Shown piece after piece: positions 58,577-64,000 of a stretch of DNA of 64,000 nucleotides (the stretch's first letter is position 1; each line of letters begins with the position of its first letter). The stretch is from JAHEAO01 sp942492375 (GTDB lineage: Bacteria; Pseudomonadota; Alphaproteobacteria; Rhodobacterales; Rhodobacteraceae), in NCBI GenBank assembly GCA_942492375.1, contig CALOEL010000013.1:81359-145358 (forward strand), written 5' to 3'. Both the position numbers and the translations under genes were made by a program. Below the pieces are notes generated by a model. The model saw nothing but the letters and a program-made list of their open reading frames with translations, searched no databases and was not told where the DNA came from.

Positions 58577-59743
58577 TCAGTCGTCGCCGGCCCCCAGGAT
58601 CTCGGCGGTATGCTCGCCCAGGCGGGGCGCCGGGCGGTGGTCGGACCGCGCCGGTGTGGCCGAGAACCGTACCGGCGGGCGTGTCGCCCAGATCGTGCCC
58701 TCGCTGGGGTGGTCCAGCCGCTGAAAGAAGCCTGTCGCGGCAAGATGCGGATCGGCTGGCAGATCGGCGAGGTTTCGCACCGGCATCGCCGGGATGTCGG
58801 CCTGTTGCATCAGCTCCATCCATTCATCGGTGGTCCGGGTCGGTGCCAGTTCGGCCACCATGTCGTAGACCGCGCCGATATTGCGGCTGCGCGCATCCAT
58901 GTCCGTCACCCAGGGATGATCGACCATGTCGGTGCGGCCGACCGCCTGGAAAAAGCGTGCCCATTGGACGTTGGTATAGGGCAGGATGGTGATGTAGCCG
59001 TCCCGTGTCTGCACTGGTCGGCGGTGCGGCACCAGCATACGGGCATAGCCGAAATCCTGCGGAGTCTCCTCGAACGTGGCACCGTCGAGATGCTCGACCA
59101 GAAGGAAGGAAGAAAGCGTTTCGAACATCGGCACTTCGACATGCTGTGCCTCGCCGGTGCGTTCGCGGTGAAACAGCGCCGCCATCACCGCATAGGCCGC
59201 GGTCACGCCGCCCAGCTTGTCGGCCAGGATTGTCGGCGCATAGGCAGGCGGCGCGTTGGGGTCGCGCAGGGCGGCAAGGCTGGCCAGTCCCGAAACCGAC
59301 TGTACGATGTCGTCGAAGGCGGGCCGATCAGCATAGGGCCCGTCCTGGCCGTAGCCTGTGGCCGAAACGGTGATCAGGTTCGGGTTCTCGCGCCGCAGGG
59401 TTTCGGGGTCGAGAGACAGGCGCGCGAGCGCGGCGGGCCGGATGCTGGAAATCATCACATCCGCATCGGCAAGCAACCTGCGCAAGCGTCCCTGGTCGTT
59501 AGCGGTCTTCAGATCGAGAACGACGCTACGCTTGTTGCGGTTGGTGCCGAGAAAGGCCGCGCCCATCTTCTTGTTCCGCGACGGCTGGACCTGCCGCAAA
59601 AGGTCGCCCTCCGGGCTTTCGACCTTGATCACATCGGCACCTAGCTCGCCCAGCATCTGGGTCGCCAGCGGGCCGAACACCACCGAGGTCAGGTCGACGA
59701 TCGTCACGCCATCGAGAATCGATGCCTTGGGTTCCGTTTTCAT
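58577..59743 (-). CDS. CaiB/BaiF-type CoA-transferase (second of a minus-strand pair)
   Basis: A 388-residue class III CoA-transferase: VTIVDLTSVVFGPLATQMLGEL, KRSVVLDLKTAND, TGYGQDGPYADRPAFD, and an Asp in TILADKLGGVTAAYAV at the catalytic position. The ATG at 59743 has AAAGGA eleven bases upstream, which is rather far. The gene follows its paralogue by 4 bp. Two adjacent CaiB genes often encode the two subunits of a heteromeric CoA-transferase. Confidence 0.9.
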   Translation of the reverse strand: MKTEPKASILDGVTIVDLTSVVFGPLATQMLGELGADVIKVESPEGDLLRQVQPSRNKKMGAAFLGTNRNKRSVVLDLKTANDQGRLRRLLADADVMISSIRPAALARLSLDPETLRRENPNLITVSATGYGQDGPYADRPAFDDIVQSVSGLASLAALRDPNAPPAYAPTILADKLGGVTAAYAVMAALFHRERTGEAQHVEVPMFETLSSFLLVEHLDGATFEETPQDFGYARMLVPHRRPVQTRDGYITILPYTNVQWARFFQAVGRTDMVDHPWVTDMDARSRNIGAVYDMVAELAPTRTTDEWMELMQQADIPAMPVRNLADLPADPHLAATGFFQRLDHPSEGTIWATRPPVRFSATPARSDHRPAPRLGEHTAEILGAGDD

Positions 59744-59747
59744 GGTC

Positions 59748-60905
59748 TCAGCGGTCCTTTCTGGACATCGCGCCGAATTCCGTCCGGATTGCCGCGCCAT
59801 CCGCGTCGAAGCCGGGCGAGGGGCCGAGCGCCGGATTTCCCCCGCTTCGCCTGATCGGCGGCGCGGGCAGACGGATTTCGCCGGCGAACGACGCTATCGT
59901 CGCACGGTCGAGTTGGGGATGTTCGGACAAGGCCGCGACATCGTTGACCGCGCCATAGGCGATATCGGCTTGCGCAAGCAGATCGAGCATATCGGGGCGG
60001 TCATGCGCAGCAAAGGCGGCTTCGATCATCGGCTGAAGTATGCCCCGGTTGCTGTTGCGGCTGTCATTGCTGACAAAGCGCGGATCTGTCGCCAATTCTG
60101 GCCGTGAAAGCACTGCCGCGCAGAACCGCCCCCACTCTCGTTCATTCTGGATCGATATCACGATCTGTTCGCCGTCGCGGCAGGTATATGCGCCGTAGGG
60201 GCATATTACTGGGTGGCTGAGACCAACCCGAGGGGTTGGGCGGTCTGCGTAGTCGTGAAACACAAGGGGTACCGCCATCCAGTCTGCAAGCGTATCGAAC
60301 ATTGCAACCGAAACTCCGCTTCCCTTCCCTGTGCGGTTGCGTTCGAACAGTGCCTCGCAGATCGCGGCATGGGCCGTCATGCCGGTCGCGATATCGCAAA
60401 CCGATACTCCCACCCGGCCGGGACCGTCTGGCGTACCGGTGACCGATGCCAGGCCGCTTTCGCATTGGATCAGAAGGTCATAGGCTTTGGCGTTCCGCAT
60501 CGGTCCATCGGAGCCATATCCGGTGATGTCACAGGTGATCAGCCGTGGAAACCGTTCGCGAAGCGTCGCCGAATCGAGCCCGAACTTTTCCAGCGCTCCG
60601 GGTAGTAGGTTCTGGATGAACACATCGGCGCGTTCCAGCATCGCAAGCAGAAGCGCTCGGTCCTCGCCGGACTTGATGTCCAGAGCAACCGATTCCTTGC
60701 CGCGGTTCAGCCAGATAAAATAGGCGCTTTCGCCGTGTGCTGCGGTGTCGTAGCCGCGGGCGAAGTCGCCGGCCCCCTTGCGCTCGATCTTGATCACCCG
60801 GGCGCCGGCGTCGGCCAGCCGCGATGTGCAGAACGGCGCCGCGACGGCCTGTTCCAGCGCGACGATCAGCGTGCCCGCGAGAGGGCCCGAATTCGGAGGA
60901 GTCAT
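59748..60905 (-). CDS. CaiB/BaiF-type CoA-transferase (first of a minus-strand pair)
   Basis: A 385-residue class III CoA-transferase: LAGTLIVALEQAVAAPFCTSRLADAGARVI, KESVALDIKSGED, TGYGSDGPMRNAKAYD, and an Asp in VGVSVCDIATGMTAHA. The chosen ATG at 60905 has only a weak GAGACG; the open frame reaches back to 60950 through the palindrome, which is rejected. It is divergent from the DUF35/thiolase/MaoC genes with palindrome j between. Confidence 0.9.
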   Translation of the reverse strand: MTPPNSGPLAGTLIVALEQAVAAPFCTSRLADAGARVIKIERKGAGDFARGYDTAAHGESAYFIWLNRGKESVALDIKSGEDRALLLAMLERADVFIQNLLPGALEKFGLDSATLRERFPRLITCDITGYGSDGPMRNAKAYDLLIQCESGLASVTGTPDGPGRVGVSVCDIATGMTAHAAICEALFERNRTGKGSGVSVAMFDTLADWMAVPLVFHDYADRPTPRVGLSHPVICPYGAYTCRDGEQIVISIQNEREWGRFCAAVLSRPELATDPRFVSNDSRNSNRGILQPMIEAAFAAHDRPDMLDLLAQADIAYGAVNDVAALSEHPQLDRATIASFAGEIRLPAPPIRRSGGNPALGPSPGFDADGAAIRTEFGAMSRKDR

Positions 60906-60942
60906 AATCGTCTCACTTTCGGCAATACCGGGTTGAAAAAAA

Positions 60943-60958
60943 TCTAACATCTGTTAGA
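60943..60958. promoter_or_regulatory. Regulon palindrome j (TetR-type operator)
   Basis: TCTAACATCTGTTAGA, perfect arms. It is 37 bp from the CaiB start at 60905 and 44 bp before the DUF35 gene at 61003, so it can control both divergent units. Confidence 0.85.
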
Positions 60959-61002
60959 AACAAGGTCAACACACTCGGATTGCAACCAAAAGAAGGGCAA
61001 CA

Positions 61003-61380
61003 ATGCAAGAAATTACCGGATCGGATCAGACATTCCGGCGCGCGCTGGCGAATGGCGAGATCGCGCTCCCAAAATGCGACAGTTGCGGAAAATTTCATTT
61101 CTTCCCGCGCGTCGTCTGTCCGCATTGCCATGAAACGGCGTTGTCCTGGCACAAGGCCAGCGGTTGTGGAGAGGTGCATACGACGACCGTAGTCCGACGC
61201 AGGTCCGAGCAGGGCGGGGATTACAACATTTGCATGGTCGAGCTGGAAGAAGGCGTGCGGATGATGAGCCGGGTCGAGGGGGTCGCGCCCGCGGATGTGG
61301 CGATCGGTATGGCGGTCACCGTCTATGTCGGCGAGATCGACGGAAAGCCTGCGGTGCTGTGCAGGCCGGTGGAGGGCTGA
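61003..61380 (+). CDS. DUF35 OB-fold protein with zinc ribbon
   Basis: A 125-residue protein of the DUF35 family: an N-terminal helix (TFRRALANGEIALP), a rubredoxin-like zinc ribbon with CDSC and CPHC near residues 25-42, and a C-terminal OB fold (VHTTTVVRRR... VTVYVGEIDGKPAVL). DUF35 proteins typically bind a thiolase-fold partner; the DUF35 part of ChsH2 forms a complex with the aldolase Ltp2 in steroid side-chain breakdown. The thiolase-like partner is the next gene, 3 bp downstream. Confidence 0.92.
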   Translation: MQEITGSDQTFRRALANGEIALPKCDSCGKFHFFPRVVCPHCHETALSWHKASGCGEVHTTTVVRRRSEQGGDYNICMVELEEGVRMMSRVEGVAPADVAIGMAVTVYVGEIDGKPAVLCRPVEG

Positions 61381-61383
61381 GCG

Positions 61384-62535
61384 ATGACGGGAGAATTGCG
61401 GGGAAAGGCTGCCATCGTGGGCACCGGCCATGCCGGATTCGGCGAGGCGCATGGCCTGACCGCCTATGACATCATGGCCCAGGCGGGGCTGGCGGCGGTG
61501 GCCGACGCGGGACTGTCGCTGGCCGATGTCGACGGGCTGTTCTGCACCATGATGGAAGACAGCATGCCGGCGCTGATGGCGGCCGAGTATCTTGGTATCC
61601 AGCCGCGATTCGTCGATGGTACGATGACCGGCGGGTCGTCCTTCGTGAACTACTTGACCTCGGCGGCGATGGCGCTCGATGCGGGACTGTGCGACGTCGC
61701 GCTGATCGTCTATGGCTCGAATCAGAGAACCGCGTCGGGACGGCTGGTGACGGCCTCGCGCCCACCCGAATACGAGGCCCCGTACAAGCCGCGCTATCCG
61801 ATCTCTGCCTATGCGATGGCCGCGGCCCGGCATATGTACGAATACGGCACCACCCGCGTGCAACTGGCCGAAGTGGCGGTGGCCGCGCGCGCCTGGGCGC
61901 GGCTCAATCCCGAAGCGTTCGATCGCGGCCCGCTGAGCCGCGAGGACGTGCTGGCCGCGCGCATGGTAGGCGACCCGCTGACTGTGCGCGACTGTTGCCT
62001 GGTGACCGACGGTGGCGGCGCGGTGGTGATGGTGCGCGCCGACCGTGCCAGGGATTGTCCGAAGCCGCCAGTCTATCTGTTGGGCAGCGCCGCAGCCAGT
62101 TCGCACCGGCAGATATCACAGATGCGGGATTTCAGCACTACGGCGGCCCGCGAATCCGGCGCGCGCGCCTTCGCGGCGGCCGGAGTGGCGCCGGGCGATA
62201 TAGACCTGGTTGAGCTCTATGACGCGTTCACGATCAATACAATCCTGTTCCTGGAGGATCTCGGGTTCTGCGCCAAGGGCGAAGGGGGCGCCTTTGTCGA
62301 GGGTGGACGCATCGCCCCGGGCGGGGTGCTGCCGGTGAACACCAATGGCGGCGGGCTGTCCTGCGTGCATCCGGGGATGTACGGCATCTTTACCGTGATC
62401 GAAGCCGCGCGGCAGATCCGTGGCGACGCGCCCGGACAGCAGCTAGAGAATATCGACCTGGCGCTTGCCCACGGCAATGGCGGCGTTCTGTCCAGCCAGG
62501 TCACGGCGATCTTGGGATCGGGAAACACGTTGTAG
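61384..62535 (+). CDS. Thiolase-fold protein without the catalytic cysteine (Ltp2-like aldolase candidate)
   Basis: A 383-residue thiolase-superfamily protein (AIVGTGHAGFGEAHGLTAYD start). Where active thiolases have the nucleophile Cys (NNNCSTGSS in the enzyme at 30722), it reads GTMTGGSSFV: no cysteine. The C-terminal half has VELYDAFTINTILFLEDLGFCAKGEGG and NTNGGGLSCVHPGMYG, closely recalling Ltp2-type retro-aldolases (YDHFT, LEELGFCGKGE from memory). With the DUF35 gene before it and a MaoC hydratase after it, the set mirrors ChsH2/Ltp2, which hydrate and then split a side chain by retro-aldol cleavage. The assignment as an aldolase is an inference. Confidence 0.82.
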   Translation: MTGELRGKAAIVGTGHAGFGEAHGLTAYDIMAQAGLAAVADAGLSLADVDGLFCTMMEDSMPALMAAEYLGIQPRFVDGTMTGGSSFVNYLTSAAMALDAGLCDVALIVYGSNQRTASGRLVTASRPPEYEAPYKPRYPISAYAMAAARHMYEYGTTRVQLAEVAVAARAWARLNPEAFDRGPLSREDVLAARMVGDPLTVRDCCLVTDGGGAVVMVRADRARDCPKPPVYLLGSAAASSHRQISQMRDFSTTAARESGARAFAAAGVAPGDIDLVELYDAFTINTILFLEDLGFCAKGEGGAFVEGGRIAPGGVLPVNTNGGGLSCVHPGMYGIFTVIEAARQIRGDAPGQQLENIDLALAHGNGGVLSSQVTAILGSGNTL

Positions 62536-62557
62536 GGCGTTCCAGGGAGGAAGAAAC

Positions 62558-63415
62558 ATGCCGCTGGATTTCGAGGCGCTTTCGAATTGGGATTTCGAGG
62601 AAATCGAACAGACGCTGAGCGAAAGAGACACGATTCTCTATGCGCTCGGGCTGGGTTTCGGCGAAGACCCTACCGACAGGAAGGAGTTGGCCTATGTCTA
62701 CGAGGACGGGCTGAAGGCGGTGCCGTCCATGGCGGTCACGATGGGCTATCCGGGGTTCTGGCTGCGCGACCCGAGAACCGGCGTGAACTGGCAGAAGGTT
62801 CTGCATGGCGAGCAGTGGCTGGACATCTACAAGCCGCTGCCGGTGAAGGGCAATATCGTCGGCCGCAGCAAGATCGACTTCATCTCCGACAAGGGCGAGG
62901 GCAAAGGCGCCGTCATCTATCAAAGCCGCGAAATCATCGACGCCGATACCGGCGAAAAGCTGGCTCGCGTAGCGATGTCGGCCTTTTGCCGTGGTGACGG
63001 CGGCTTCGGCGGGGAAAACTGCCCCGGACCGACGCCTGCCGAGCTGCCCGACCGCGCACCCGATCATGTCTGCGACATCGAAACGCTGCCTCGGCAGGCG
63101 CTGATCTATCGGCTCAGCGGCGATTACAACCCCCTGCACGCCGACCCCGACGTAGCACGCTCGGTCGGGTTTGACCGGCCGATCCTGCATGGGCTGGCCA
63201 CCTATGGCTTGGCGGCGCGCGCGATCCTCAAATCGCTGCTGGACTACGACGCCAGCCGTCTCGTCGGGCTGGATGTGCGGTTCTCGGCGCCGGTCTATCC
63301 GGGTGAAACCGTGCGGTTCGAGATCTGGGAAGACGGGGGCGAGGCCCGGTTCCGTGCCTCGGTCCCTGTACGCGAGGTGGTGGTCCTGAACAACGGGGCC
63401 GCCAGGTTCGCGTGA
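62558..63415 (+). CDS. MaoC-family (R)-specific enoyl-CoA hydratase 2, double hotdog
   Basis: A 285-residue protein with the layout of the hydratase-2 domain of multifunctional enzyme 2: an N-terminal hotdog (YALGLGFGEDPTDRKELAYVYED) and a C-terminal hotdog holding the catalytic motif YRLSGDYNPLHADPDVARSV, then GFDRPILHGLATYG. The Asp and His of the motif are in place. It adds water to trans-2-enoyl-CoA to give (R)-3-hydroxyacyl-CoA. GGGAGG before the ATG fixes the start. It can supply the hydroxyacyl-CoA for the aldolase candidate upstream. Confidence 0.92.
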   Translation: MPLDFEALSNWDFEEIEQTLSERDTILYALGLGFGEDPTDRKELAYVYEDGLKAVPSMAVTMGYPGFWLRDPRTGVNWQKVLHGEQWLDIYKPLPVKGNIVGRSKIDFISDKGEGKGAVIYQSREIIDADTGEKLARVAMSAFCRGDGGFGGENCPGPTPAELPDRAPDHVCDIETLPRQALIYRLSGDYNPLHADPDVARSVGFDRPILHGLATYGLAARAILKSLLDYDASRLVGLDVRFSAPVYPGETVRFEIWEDGGEARFRASVPVREVVVLNNGAARFA

Positions 63416-63426
63416 GGGCGGGAAAA

Positions 63427-64000
63427 ATGCAGCCGCTCGACGATATCCTGGTGCTCGATTTCAGCACCCTTCTTCCGGGTCCGATGGCGACGCTGATGTT
63501 GGCCGAGGCCGGCGCTGAGGTAATCAAGTTCGAGCGCCCCGGTACAGGCGAGGGCGCGCGCCATACGAATCCCAAATTAAATGGTGAAAGCATCGGCTTT
63601 GCCGTGCTGAACCATGGGAAGCGATCGGTAGCAATTGATCTGAAGGCAGAGGGCGCGGTGGAATCGCTGCGCCCCCTGATCGAGAAGGCCGATGTGCTGG
63701 TCGAACAGTTCCGCCCGGGCGTCATGGATCGGCTAGGGCTGGGGTATGACACCCTTCGCCGGATCAATCCGGGGCTCATCTATTGCTCGATCACCGGATA
63801 TGGCCAGACCGGGCCAAAGGCGGCGTCCGCCGGGCACGATCTGAACTATGCAGGCGATTCGGGCTTACTGTCGCTCAGCCGGGGCCCCGACGATAATCCG
63901 ACGATGCCATCTGGTCTGATCGCCGATGTTGGCGGCGGCACCTATCCAGCCGTGATGAACATCCTGCTCGCGCTTCGGGCTCGCGACCGGAACGGGCAGG
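63427..64000 (+). CDS. Alpha-methylacyl-CoA racemase-like CaiB-family protein, cut by the window end
   Basis: The first 191 codons of an open frame that runs off the end. It reads ILVLDFSTLLPGPMATLMLAEAGAEVI, EQFRPGVMDRLGLGYD, SITGYGQTGPKAASAGHDLNY and LIADVGGGTYPAVMNILLAL. The His-Asp of GHDLNY and the Asp of ADVGGG correspond to the acid/base pair of AMACR/MCR racemases, so a racemase is likelier than a CoA-transferase. These enzymes invert the 2-methyl centre of branched acyl-CoAs so that dehydrogenases can act. It starts 11 bp after the MaoC gene. Confidence 0.88.
   Translation, partial: MQPLDDILVLDFSTLLPGPMATLMLAEAGAEVIKFERPGTGEGARHTNPKLNGESIGFAVLNHGKRSVAIDLKAEGAVESLRPLIEKADVLVEQFRPGVMDRLGLGYDTLRRINPGLIYCSITGYGQTGPKAASAGHDLNYAGDSGLLSLSRGPDDNPTMPSGLIADVGGGTYPAVMNILLALRARDRNGQ

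Noticed and set aside
1..64000. Search for CRISPR arrays, tRNA/rRNA genes, phage genes and toxin-antitoxin or defence systems
   Set aside because: No regularly spaced repeats, tRNA cloverleaf or such gene families were seen; apart from IS3 remnants the region is metabolic.

Overview
The window is high-GC, densely packed, and almost entirely devoted to CoA-ester catabolism, so it looks like the chromosome of an alphaproteobacterium, possibly of the Rhodobacterales. This placement is an inference from gene order, a Liv-type transporter with an embedded ligase, and codon use; no marker gene is present. I count seven acyl-CoA dehydrogenases, six crotonase-fold enzymes, four acyl-CoA ligases, three complete biotin-dependent acyl-CoA carboxylases, four CaiB-family proteins, two thiolase-fold proteins, four short-chain dehydrogenases, three hotdog thioesterases, an ETF pair, a biotin transporter and a branched-chain-type ABC importer. 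No RNA gene or CRISPR array was seen.

Layout. (1) 1-8300, minus strand: a tightly coupled operon of dehydrogenase, crotonase, dehydrogenase, PaaK-type ligase, carboxylase beta and alpha subunits, and an HMG-CoA-lyase-like gene cut by the edge. (2) 8394-11978, plus: an Fe-S flavoenzyme of the dienoyl-CoA reductase type and a ligase. (3) 12060-16923, minus: thioesterase, AraC regulator, NmrA-like protein, acetate-CoA-ligase-like enzyme and a BadH-like dehydrogenase. (4) 17056-18417: a regulator with two complete TetR units in one chain. (5) 18406-23385, minus: two isovaleryl-CoA-dehydrogenase-like enzymes, an SDR, a crotonase and two thioesterases. (6) 23522-29719, plus: a crotonase, AtuA and a second carboxylase with separate biotin carboxylase, biotin carrier and carboxyltransferase genes. 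(7) 29774-32761: a PaaY-like hexapeptide protein, then thiolase and SDR. (8) 32936-39758, plus: a single TetR, a third carboxylase with a LiuC/AtuE-like hydratase, a dehydrogenase and bioY. (9) 40366-55260, plus: CaiB, dehydrogenase, SDR, a Liv transporter with an embedded ligase and two substrate-binding proteins, two crotonases and etfBA. (10) About 55500-57340: broken IS3-family sequence with suspicious G runs. (11) 57394-64000: a dehydrogenase, two CaiB proteins on the minus strand, then a DUF35 / Cys-less thiolase / MaoC set and an AMACR-like racemase.

The feature that ties these blocks together is a 16-bp palindrome, consensus TCTAACANNYGTTAGA, found ten times. Every copy lies between genes, 26-74 bp from the nearest start codons on the side(s) it is proposed to serve, and the set includes the promoter regions of both TetR-type regulators. 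I infer one regulon controlled by the double-TetR protein, the single TetR, or both. The enzyme set suits methyl-branched, isoprenoid or alicyclic carboxylic acids. Such acids could be imported by the ABC system, activated by ligases or CoA-transferases, oxidised by ETF-linked dehydrogenases, and cleared of their branches by carboxylation (MCC/geranyl-CoA carboxylase logic) or by a hydratase and retro-aldolase set. The actual substrate cannot be read from the sequence.
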